Shown here: positions 17,229 to 21,974 of the stretch, piece after piece
Layout of the letters: the number at the start of each line of letters is the position of its first letter
Position numbering within the stretch: position 1 is the stretch's first letter
IMG/VR virus record: IMGVR_UViG_3300043640_000151
Location: 1-27,481 of that record
DNA length: 27,481 nucleotides
Direction: 5' to 3' (one strand)
Origin: a virus
Notes under the pieces: model-generated
The model's input: only the letters and a program-made list of their open reading frames with translations
Databases searched by the model: none
What the model was told of the DNA's origin: nothing
Made by a program: the position numbers and the translations under genes

Positions 17229-17464
17229 TGCGTGCCTTCCTGTTTCAATTTGTCCATGAATGCAGCCCGCCGATACATCGGGCAGCGCCGGCCGTAAGTC
17301 TCACCCATCGCGCACCTGATCGATCCGCACCCCTTCATCACGGTTTCGCGCCGGCAGCCCGTGCAAGTCAGCACCGGCCTGTCCGCATCGGGAACCAAAA
17401 AATGAGGCGCAGCGATCCTTCGGACTTCGATCGCCGCCAATACTCCAATCCTTTCAAGACCCAT
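17225..17464 (-). CDS. Small cysteine-rich protein (79 aa)
   Basis: The ATG at 17464 lies eight bases inside the end of the upstream basic-protein gene. The TGA overlaps the fibre start (ATGA), so the frame tiles exactly. The product has five cysteines (34, 37, 46, 51, 61), with C-T-G-C followed by C-G-S-I-R-C and a basic C-terminus. This suggests a zinc-ribbon-like structure. Nothing else identifies it. Because it is short and its start rests on tiling, I hold it with moderate confidence. Confidence 0.5.
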   Translation of the reverse strand: MGLERIGVLAAIEVRRIAAPHFLVPDADRPVLTCTGCRRETVMKGCGSIRCAMGETYGRRCPMYRRAAFMDKLKQEGTQ

Positions 17465-17636
17465 TCGCCCCCCGCAACTGGCGCCGCCGCTTGCCCGTCG
17501 CCACCATGTCCGCCCGTTTTTTCTCCAGGCCGAACCATTCCCGATGCTTCTTTTGCCTGGCCCGAAAATCCTCCTGGCCTGCCTCCAGCCGCGCAGGGAA
17601 GTTGGAAAGCAGGTGCCATGCGCGCCCGTCCATCAT
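17454..17636 (-). CDS. Small highly basic protein (60 aa)
   Basis: Starts with two consecutive ATG codons (17636, 17633); the first shares its A with the TGA of the membrane-protein gene. The product is 60 aa, strongly basic (clusters RARQKKHREW, EKKRAD and KRRRQLR), probably one helix. A larger frame through 17921 exists but overlaps two genes. The function is unknown. A nucleic-acid-binding or packaging accessory role near the small terminase is possible, as is a lysis accessory role because a membrane protein precedes it. Confidence 0.5.
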   Translation of the reverse strand: MMDGRAWHLLSNFPARLEAGQEDFRARQKKHREWFGLEKKRADMVATGKRRRQLRGANGS

Positions 17637-17806
17637 CACCACTGGCCCTTGTAGATGCTTTTCGCCCGGCCGTGGCCAGTCCAAAAACCAATCACCACGG
17701 ACGCGGCAATCGCCAAAAAGGTCAACCAGCCGCCCAGCTGGGACGGCGCCCAAATCACCAGTGCCGTGGCCCACGCGACCAGCCAGATCCAGGAGACGAG
17801 CATCAT
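17636..17806 (-). CDS. Small two-TM membrane protein, holin candidate (56 aa)
   Basis: The ATG at 17806 overlaps the TGA of the small terminase gene (ATGA). The product has two hydrophobic segments (about residues 4-20 and 25-43) separated by a short Pro-Ser-Gln-Leu-Gly-Gly turn, and a basic C-terminal tail (GRAKSIYKGQW). The size and topology fit a two-TM phage holin. No endolysin or spanin is recognisable beside it, so lysis is only a guess. Other small membrane proteins such as superinfection-exclusion factors would look the same. Confidence 0.55.
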   Translation of the reverse strand: MMLVSWIWLVAWATALVIWAPSQLGGWLTFLAIAASVVIGFWTGHGRAKSIYKGQW

Positions 17807-18378
17807 TGCCTTGCCCCCGTGGTTTCGGATTCGATGTCTTGCGGAATGTGGGGAGTACTGCCAGGCAGGTGCCGGTTCGCAAAGGCGCCCGCCAGGTGCT
17901 TGGCCACGGCGGCAATGCCATCGTCGGACAGTGGCGCGGAATCCGGCTTGACCGCCTGCACGAATCGTTCGGAATCCAGCATTTGCGCAGCCTTGAGCCG
18001 CGTCAAGACCTGCAATCGCGCCCAGGCAACGTCCTTTCCTACCGGCTGCCCGGCTTCGTTTAGTGTGGGACTGCCATCTTTTTCGCGGGACAGGTCGTCG
18101 TCGGCCCGCTCGATCGCATCGTGGACCAGGGCGCCGGCCATGAGACGCTCGGCATTGCGGTACGCTTCCATGCGGGTTTTTTCGGCGGCAATCCAAAGCT
18201 GGAACAGGCCGTAGGGCAGCATCTCATCCCTTGCAATCTGGCGCAGCGAGTCCCCTTCCGCTACCCGCTGGCACACAATATCCATGAACATCGGGTTTTC
18301 CTTGACCAGTTCAAGCCGGTCCCGCCTGGTTAGCCCGTCACTTTGCTGGTGTAAATTAACAAGGGGTATTGTGTTCAT
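17803..18378 (-). CDS. terS: Terminase small subunit (191 aa)
   Basis: An N-terminal helix-turn-helix is visible around residues 42-64 (G-D-S-L-R-Q-I-A-R...L-F-Q-L-W-I). It is followed by a long helix and a segment V-A-W-A-R-L-Q-V-L-T-R-L-K-A-A-Q-M-L-D-S-E-R-F (118-140) that is typical of small terminases, which recognise the packaging site and form a ring. The first ATG (18378) has no Shine-Dalgarno and sits inside an inverted repeat. An internal ATG at 18291 (residue 30) has AAGGA seven bases upstream and keeps the whole HTH, so the true start may be there. This is the first gene of the late operon. Confidence 0.75.
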   Translation of the reverse strand: MNTIPLVNLHQQSDGLTRRDRLELVKENPMFMDIVCQRVAEGDSLRQIARDEMLPYGLFQLWIAAEKTRMEAYRNAERLMAGALVHDAIERADDDLSREKDGSPTLNEAGQPVGKDVAWARLQVLTRLKAAQMLDSERFVQAVKPDSAPLSDDGIAAVAKHLAGAFANRHLPGSTPHIPQDIESETTGARQ

Positions 18379-18396
18379 TGAAGGGAGGATACCCCT
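18362..18396. promoter_or_regulatory. 8-bp inverted repeat flanking the terS start
   Basis: AGGGGTAT (18362-18369) and ATACCCCT (18389-18396) form a perfect inverted repeat around the first ATG of the small terminase gene. As DNA it could be an operator for the late operon. As RNA it could hide the first start codon. Confidence 0.45.
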
Positions 18397-18475
18397 AACT
18401 ATCGGAAAATCAAAAATTTTTGTAGGGGAGTGTTAAAGGGAGCGTGAGCCCGCGCGTCGGGAGTGGCGGGGCGGG

Positions 18476-18497
18476 CCTCGCCTGGCGGGGATTTTTT
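18476..18497 (+). terminator. GC-rich hairpin followed by six T residues
   Basis: CCTCGCC (18476-18482) pairs with GGCGGGG (18484-18490) with one wobble; in practice this is a 5-bp stem with a small loop. Six T residues follow at 18492-18497, with a second T-run shortly after. It reads as an intrinsic terminator for plus-strand transcription. No plus-strand gene precedes it, so it may instead be part of a packaging-site or origin structure. Confidence 0.4.
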
Positions 18498-18573
18498 CGT
18501 GGGTTTTTTCTCGCGTTGCGCGGGGCAAACCGAAGGGCGGCATTGCTGATGAGCAAGAGCTAATGGCTAAGCA

Positions 18574-18595
18574 TACTAACACGAATAGGTTAGTA
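18574..18595. promoter_or_regulatory. 7-bp dyad, possible operator
   Basis: TACTAAC and GTTAGTA are perfect inverted repeats separated by eight bases. Centre-to-centre spacing of 15 bases suits a dimeric regulator binding successive major grooves. It lies upstream of the leftward late operon. Confidence 0.4.
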
Positions 18596-18657
18596 CGCTC
18601 GGAGAAGCACTATCCACGCGGGTATAGACCAGTTTAACCTTTCAATACGCTGCCAGG

Positions 18658-18700
18658 GTACTGCTTCCAAGAATCTACCCCGCCTTTGACTTGGAAGTAC
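18658..18700. repeat. Imperfect inverted repeat in origin region
   Basis: TTCCAAG (18665-18671) and CTTGGAA (18690-18696) are inverted, extended outward by GTAC on both sides with a small insertion. The heptamer GTACTGC also occurs as a direct repeat at both ends. Confidence 0.5.
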
Positions 18701-18821
18701 TGCACCAAACAGCACCAACCGATTGCAAAATGCAAGTATTCCGATGTGATAAAGAATCTTTATAGGATTTTTCTACCATTCCTTAGCTCACCTACCCTGC
18801 CTTCCTCGCGCAGGAATATAA

Positions 18822-18861
18822 ATTTAATATATATATATATCTAAATATTTGATATGTAAGG
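18822..18861. other. AT-rich tract beside iterons
   Basis: Almost pure A/T sequence including a run of alternating AT (about 18827-18840), ending shortly before the tandem 11-bp repeats. In iteron origins such a tract is the DNA-unwinding element. Here that role is inferred from position. Confidence 0.5.
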
Positions 18862-18880
18862 TAAAACCCCTAAAACCCCA

Positions 18881-18935
18881 TGTCCATCTAGTGTCCATCT
18901 AGTGTCCAACATGTGTCCATGTAGTGTCCATCTAG
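18881..18935 (+). repeat. Five tandem 11-bp iteron-like repeats
   Basis: Five contiguous units starting at 18881, 18892, 18903, 18914 and 18925. Three are exactly TGTCCATCTAG. The third is TGTCCAACATG and the fourth TGTCCATGTAG. TGTCCA is invariant. The 11-bp period places every unit on the same face of the helix, as in iteron origins that bind an initiator protein. An inverted copy of the core (ATGGACA) lies at 18984-18990. The AT-rich tract immediately to the left completes an origin-like layout. Confidence 0.75.
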
Positions 18936-19038
18936 TGCAAGAGCCGCATGGCTAGGGACTCTCAGAGCGTCCAAAAGAGGAAGATGGACACATGATAGAC
19001 ATTAGCAAGGGGGATTGTTAAGTGGTATTCTCATATCA

Positions 19039-19096
19039 CATCAAGCGACCTTATGGCGCTATGACATGAAGCGACCTCGCAGCATATCAAGCGATT
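19039..19096 (+). promoter_or_regulatory. Three AAGCGA direct repeats upstream of RHH gene
   Basis: CATCAAGCGACC (19039), CATGAAGCGACC (19065) and a partial match TATCAAGCGATT (19085) are spaced 26 and 20 bases apart, just ahead of the ribbon-helix-helix gene at 19121. RHH proteins commonly autoregulate by binding short direct or inverted repeats, so these are operator candidates. Confidence 0.45.
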
Positions 19097-19120
19097 TTTC
19101 ACACTTTGGAGAAAAGGAAC

Positions 19121-19291
19121 ATGGCCACCACTATCACGCTATCCGACGAATTGCGGGACCGCCTGGACACCCACACGGCACGAACTGGCGCATCAATGAA
19201 TAAGGTTATTGCCCTTGCGCTGGACCAGTATCTTTTTATCCAGGAAAGAGCGGAAGAATTGCACCGCGACATCACAGAGCCTGATGAATGA
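19121..19291 (+). CDS. Ribbon-helix-helix DNA-binding protein (56 aa)
   Basis: A 56-aa protein with an AAAGGA ribosome binding site upstream. Residues 2-8 (ATTITLS) form the DNA-contacting strand. Helix A follows (DELRDRLDTHTARTG), then a turn and helix B (MNKVIALALDQYLF), the standard CopG/Arc ribbon-helix-helix layout. The acidic C-terminus (HRDITEPDE) could contact a partner. It overlaps the next gene by ATGA and lies directly beside the iteron array. It could be an antitoxin, a copy-number regulator of the CopG type, or a general early repressor. The fold is clear, the target unproven. Confidence 0.8.
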   Translation: MATTITLSDELRDRLDTHTARTGASMNKVIALALDQYLFIQERAEELHRDITEPDE

Positions 19292-19491
19292 AAAGGCTAT
19301 CCAACGGCCAAGATTCAACGCTAAGAAACTGGCGCGACCTCACAGCAAAATTCTTTGGTCAGGATTCGCCAGCACTCGCATTTATTGACCAGAAAATAAT
19401 AGAGAGTCCGAACGGCGACCATGCTGAAATCCTTGCCGACGAACGGCAATTCTTGAATGTGTTAATTCAGCTTCACAGACCGGAAGCATAA
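19288..19491 (+). CDS. Small protein coupled to RHH gene (67 aa)
   Basis: The ATG at 19288 overlaps the TGA of the RHH gene (ATGA), so the two are co-translated. The product is 67 aa, with a basic N-terminus (MKRLSNGQ, NWRDLTAKFF) and a helical acidic middle. I recognise no family. As the second gene behind an RHH regulator it occupies the place of a toxin in many toxin-antitoxin operons, but no RelE/ParE, MazF or PIN signature is seen. A replication accessory role next to the origin is equally possible. Confidence 0.65.
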   Translation: MKRLSNGQDSTLRNWRDLTAKFFGQDSPALAFIDQKIIESPNGDHAEILADERQFLNVLIQLHRPEA

Positions 19492-19704
19492 ATCCCCACT
19501 CAATTCTCCCCACGAAATCTCATATACCGCGTTAACAAGATTTTTTCACGTCCTCGCTAAACCGTGAAAGTCACCCCGATTTGACCCCGATATAAATTTA
19601 TTTTTATATATGCTACTCGCATGGCATCCCTAGCATTCATGCGCCTCTCGACTGCCAAAACCTGAAACCAGTGGGTAAATGTTGTAATATCATCATAATA
19701 TCAC

Positions 19705-19734
19705 TTGACAACTAAAATGATATTAAATTAATAT
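19705..19734 (+). promoter_or_regulatory. Promoter-like sequence with palindrome upstream of ardC
   Basis: A perfect -35 hexamer TTGACA lies at 19705-19710. An AT-rich -10 region with TAATAT follows after about 18 bases. Overlapping it is a perfect inverted repeat ATATTAA-A-TTAATAT (19720-19734). A near-identical block recurs at 22420-22434, suggesting a shared regulator binding over the -10 region. Confidence 0.55.
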
Positions 19735-19746
19735 TATATACAGCAA

Positions 19747-19769
19747 CCGACCAAGCGGCACTTGGACAC
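19747..19769 (+). promoter_or_regulatory. Leader element copy 1 (ardC)
   Basis: CCAAG (19751-19755) and CTTGG (19761-19765) form a 5-bp hairpin with a 5-base loop, followed by ACAC. The same design occurs before four other genes or mini-ORFs downstream. Here the stem is CCAAG/CTTGG instead of CCAGG/CCTGG, so both arms changed together. Confidence 0.6.
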
Positions 19770-19786
19770 CCATCGGAGCAGCGAAA

Positions 19787-20656
19787 ATGACACAGGACAT
19801 CTATCAAATCGTGACGGACAAGATCATTGCACAACTGGAAGGCGGAGCCGTTCCCTGGATTAAACCCTGGACCAATAGCGGACACGGCGGAATGCCATTC
19901 AACGCCAGCACCGGCAAAGCGTATCGGGGGATCAATACCATGATCCTTTTTGCGCCAGCAGCTGGCGAAGGGTGGATGACCTACATCCAGGCGAAGGAAG
20001 CAGGCGGACAGGTACGCAAAGGCGAGAAAGGAAGCATGGTGGTTTTTTTCAAACCTTGGGCAGTGACAGACAAAAACGCACCGGCCGGAAGCGAAACCAC
20101 AACAAAAATAATTCCAATCCTGAAAAGCTACACGGTTTTTCACACGTCGCAAATCGATAACCTGGCGGAAAAATACTTGCCGAAAGCAGCAGCGCCAGTC
20201 GCGGAGAAAATCCGCATTGAAGCCGCTGAAGCATACCTGGCACAAGCGACCGTAAACCACGGCGGCGATCGTGCTTTCTATCGCCAGTCAACCGACGCCA
20301 TCCAATTGCCGATTCAATCGCAATTCAAATCTGTAGATGATTACTACGCCACGGCATTGCATGAGCTAACCCACTGGACCGGACACGCAGACCGATGCGC
20401 CCGCGAATATGGGAAGCGTTTTGGTGATCAAGCGTACGCACGGGAAGAACTGGTAGCCGAAATGGGTGCAGCGTTTTTATGCGGCAAAACCGGAATCGCC
20501 GGGCAATTGCAACATGCAAGCTATCTGCAATCATGGCTTACGGTACTGAAGGCGGACAAGCGTGCAATCGTGGTAGCAGCTGGCGCAGCACAGAAAGCAG
20601 CCGACTACATAACCGGATGGAAGGCGGAAGAAAGGGCGGAAGAAATCGCGGCTTAG
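19787..20656 (+). CDS. ardC: ArdC-type antirestriction protein (289 aa)
   Basis: The N-terminal domain (about residues 5-125) has the ArdC ssDNA-binding pattern: W-I-K-P-W, G-K-A-Y-R-G-I-N, and R-K-G-E-K-G-S near residues 77-83. The C-terminal half is a zincin metallopeptidase-like domain with H-E-L-T-H at 192-196 and a downstream E-L-V-A-E-M-G-A (E225 is the probable third ligand). Such proteins are carried by plasmids and phages to protect incoming DNA from restriction. It is the first gene of the rightward early region, which suits a protein needed on entry. Length and motifs are complete. Confidence 0.9.
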   Translation: MTQDIYQIVTDKIIAQLEGGAVPWIKPWTNSGHGGMPFNASTGKAYRGINTMILFAPAAGEGWMTYIQAKEAGGQVRKGEKGSMVVFFKPWAVTDKNAPAGSETTTKIIPILKSYTVFHTSQIDNLAEKYLPKAAAPVAEKIRIEAAEAYLAQATVNHGGDRAFYRQSTDAIQLPIQSQFKSVDDYYATALHELTHWTGHADRCAREYGKRFGDQAYAREELVAEMGAAFLCGKTGIAGQLQHASYLQSWLTVLKADKRAIVVAAGAAQKAADYITGWKAEERAEEIAA

Positions 20657-20663
20657 TTTTTCA

Positions 20664-20690
20664 GGTTATACCCCTCACCAGGGTATAACC
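20664..20690 (+). promoter_or_regulatory. Perfect 10-bp hairpin after ardC
   Basis: GGTTATACCC and GGGTATAACC pair perfectly around a 7-base loop. It starts eight bases after the ardC stop. No T-run follows, so it is not a classic terminator. It may stabilise or process the mRNA. Confidence 0.6.
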
Positions 20691-20704
20691 GGACGAATTT
20701 AAAT

Positions 20705-20726
20705 CGACCAGGCGACACCTGGACAC
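20705..20726 (+). promoter_or_regulatory. Leader element copy 2
   Basis: CCAGG (20708-20712), loop CGACA, CCTGG (20718-20722), then ACAC. It precedes a 13-codon mini-ORF. Confidence 0.6.
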
Positions 20727-20749
20727 CGCAACAAACGGAAAAAATCATC

Positions 20750-20791
20750 ATGAACCCATTCACCGATATGTTCACAATGGATGAAAAATAG
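20750..20791 (+). CDS. Possible 13-aa leader peptide
   Basis: A 13-codon ORF from ATG 20750 to TAG 20791 lies after leader copy 2, with an ACGGA-type ribosome binding site. It is followed by a 9-bp hairpin and the next leader element. It encodes an acidic, Met/Phe-containing peptide. It may be a leader peptide that couples translation to the following gene, or the remnant of a deleted gene between two repeated leaders. Confidence 0.3.
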   Translation: MNPFTDMFTMDEK

Positions 20792-20801
20792 CCTATCAAT
20801 T

Positions 20802-20823
20802 TATAGCCTGGTATCAGGCTATA
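20802..20823 (+). promoter_or_regulatory. Perfect 9-bp hairpin between leaders
   Basis: TATAGCCTG and CAGGCTATA pair perfectly around a GTAT loop. It lies between the mini-ORF stop and leader copy 3, the same relative place as the 10-bp hairpin behind ardC. Confidence 0.6.
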
Positions 20824-20838
20824 GATGGACGGACTAAA

Positions 20839-20862
20839 CCGACCAGGCGGATCCCTGGACAC
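20839..20862 (+). promoter_or_regulatory. Leader element copy 3
   Basis: CCAGG (20843-20847), a 6-base loop, CCTGG (20854-20858), then ACAC and a CGGAGAAAA ribosome binding site ahead of the ATG at 20879. Confidence 0.6.
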
Positions 20863-20878
20863 AACCGGAGAAAACAGC

Positions 20879-21076
20879 ATGAATGAATTTGAAAAAGACG
20901 GCTATCGCTACACGCCGGAAGAGTCTGTAACGCGAATCAAAACAAAAGGCGTGATCTGGTCAAGATGGAAAATCTTGCGTGAGCCTGGCAGCGGACAGGC
21001 TTTTGACGGCAGGGTATTCGTGCCGGATGATGAACAATTCCGCAGCGAAATTGTTGCAAGATTCAGCGACGATTGA
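20879..21076 (+). CDS. Hypothetical small protein (65 aa)
   Basis: ATG 20879 follows leader copy 3 with CGGAG nine bases upstream. The ORF can be opened to 20825 but that would translate the leader. The product is 65 aa and beta-rich: a Tyr-rich start (KDGYRYTPEES), a basic middle (KTKGVIWSRWKILRE), and an acidic C-terminus (FSDD). It may be a small SH3- or OB-like nucleic acid-binding protein judging only by size and charge pattern. I recognise no family. Confidence 0.65.
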   Translation: MNEFEKDGYRYTPEESVTRIKTKGVIWSRWKILREPGSGQAFDGRVFVPDDEQFRSEIVARFSDD

Positions 21077-21198
21077 CCTGCCTATCCGGCAGTAAGGAAA
21101 ATAAAATACACAATTTTCTGAGCTATCTATGCGGCAGTTTTTGAAGTGTAGCTTAATTTAAGTTTTTAGCAAAATCTAAAATAACTGGAGAAAAAATC

Positions 21199-21417
21199 AT
21201 GGCTACAGCTATAAAAAACACGCGGCGAGTGAACCGCATTGCGCAAGTCATAGCGCGCGACAATGGATCTACCGCGCAGGACATAAAGGACGGTGTAACC
21301 GATCTTTTGACCGACATCCGCCACTATTGCGACGCACATGGCCTGGACTATGGAGAGCGGGACAAATCCGCATACCATCACTACCAAGAGGAGGCACACG
21401 CAGCAAAGCGCAGTTAG
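21199..21417 (+). CDS. Hypothetical small protein (72 aa)
   Basis: ATG 21199 with GGAG nine bases upstream. The product is 72 aa and mostly helical, with a basic N-terminus (MATAIKNTRRVNRI) and a C-terminal half D-I-R-H-Y-C-D-A-H-G-L-D-Y-G-E. The latter pattern is one I associate with uncharacterised plasmid and integrative-element proteins. No hairpin leader element precedes it; its upstream DNA (21080-21190) is A/T-rich and featureless. Function unknown. Confidence 0.65.
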   Translation: MATAIKNTRRVNRIAQVIARDNGSTAQDIKDGVTDLLTDIRHYCDAHGLDYGERDKSAYHHYQEEAHAAKRS

Positions 21418-21427
21418 TACTTAGCGT

Positions 21428-21474
21428 ACTGCCAGCAATGGCAGTGCAGTAGGCACTGACCAGGCAGCACCTGG
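21428..21474 (+). promoter_or_regulatory. Hairpin plus leader element copy 4
   Basis: ACTGCCA/TGGCAGT (21428-21434, 21439-21445) is a perfect 7-bp hairpin with a 4-base loop just after the preceding stop. It is followed by CCAGG (21460-21464), CAGCA, CCTGG (21470-21474). This copy continues ATTA rather than ACAC. Confidence 0.55.
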
Positions 21475-21497
21475 ATTAATTAGAGAGGGAACGGAAA

Positions 21498-21788
21498 ATG
21501 AAGGCAATTATCCAGTATTGGACCGGCGATTTGAGCAACGGAAACATCAACCCATTCGCCAGCTATGAGGGCGCTTTTGCCGACTACAAAGAAATGGCTG
21601 AAAGTTGTGCCACCACTGATAGAGGCGACGAACCGGACGCAACGCCAGAAGAAGCCTTGGCTGAAAGCATGGCGTTTCACTACGTAGCGAAGGTAACGAC
21701 GACTTATGACGAGGACGGCAAAGTAGTAAAAGAAGACCAGGAAACGCTGGATGGCGGCGATCCTGATGCTTGTGGCTATAACGGGTAG
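21498..21788 (+). CDS. Hypothetical acidic protein (96 aa)
   Basis: ATG 21498 with a GAGGGA/CGGA ribosome binding site, behind leader copy 4. The product is 96 aa and very acidic (EPDATPEEALAES, TYDEDGKVVKEDQETLDGGDPDAC). The start is beta-like (MKAIIQYWTG). Small acidic early proteins of phages and plasmids often mimic DNA or inhibit host enzymes (for example antirestriction Ocr or ArdA types), but no such family is recognisable here. The call stays hypothetical. Confidence 0.7.
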   Translation: MKAIIQYWTGDLSNGNINPFASYEGAFADYKEMAESCATTDRGDEPDATPEEALAESMAFHYVAKVTTTYDEDGKVVKEDQETLDGGDPDACGYNG

Positions 21789-21799
21789 CGCCTAGCGGC

Positions 21800-21852
21800 A
21801 AGGGGGAAACCCCTTTCCAGTAGGTACCACCTACCTGGAGGCACCAGGACAC
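21800..21852 (+). promoter_or_regulatory. Hairpins plus leader element copy 5 (arms swapped)
   Basis: AAGGGG-GAAA-CCCCTT (21800-21815) and GTAGGT-ACC-ACCTAC (21820-21834) are adjacent perfect hairpins. They are followed by CCTGG-AGGCA-CCAGG-ACAC (21834-21852). Compared with the other copies the stem arms are swapped, but pairing and the GGACAC end are kept. Confidence 0.55.
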
Positions 21853-21873
21853 CTAAAACCACGGAGAAAACCC

Positions 21874-21921
21874 ATGCCAAAACACATCTATAAGTACGAC
21901 GACGAGAGCGGGCAATCATGA
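21874..21921 (+). CDS. Possible 15-aa leader ORF
   Basis: ATG 21874, with CGGAGAAAA about nine bases upstream, opens a 15-codon ORF. Its TGA overlaps an ATG at 21918 (ATGA) in the frame of the following gene. It may be a leader peptide or a shortened gene. It has the best leader of the group but almost no coding length. Confidence 0.3.
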   Translation: MPKHIYKYDDESGQS

Positions 21922-21974
21922 GATTCAATCAAATTGACGCTAAAATTTCAGCTGTTCCCAACATAGGAGCGACC

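Larger units (their letters stand above)
18379..19120. other. Non-coding control and origin region
   Basis: About 740 bases with no gene, separating the leftward late operon from the rightward small-gene region. From left to right it holds the inverted repeat at the terS start, a perfect 12-bp palindrome CAAAAATTTTTG (18411-18422), a GC-rich island with a plus-strand terminator (18440-18540), and a 7-bp dyad (18574-18595). These are followed by a DnaA-box-like CTATCCACG (18610-18618), a long imperfect inverted repeat (18658-18700), an AT-rich tract, five 11-bp tandem repeats, and three AAGCGA repeats before the next gene. This density of sites is typical of a replication origin and divergent promoter region. 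Confidence 0.6.
19492..19786. other. Non-coding region with repeats and promoter before ardC
   Basis: No gene is seen. It holds an inverted repeat TTTCACG/CGTGAAA (19544-19550, 19563-19569) and two ACCCCGAT copies spaced exactly 11 bases apart (19573-19580, 19584-19591) beside an AT-rich stretch (19591-19611). It also holds AATATCA repeats near 19686-19703 and the promoter-like block listed separately. Confidence 0.55.

Noticed and set aside
18881-18935. CRISPR array
   Set aside because: Repeats are only 11 bp and contiguous, with no spacers and no cas genes. The layout is that of iterons.
20664-21852. Integron-like cassette array (small genes each followed by a hairpin)
   Set aside because: The hairpins lack the paired RYYYAAC/GTTRRRY core sites of attC, no integron integrase is present, and the leaders rather than the hairpins are the conserved part.
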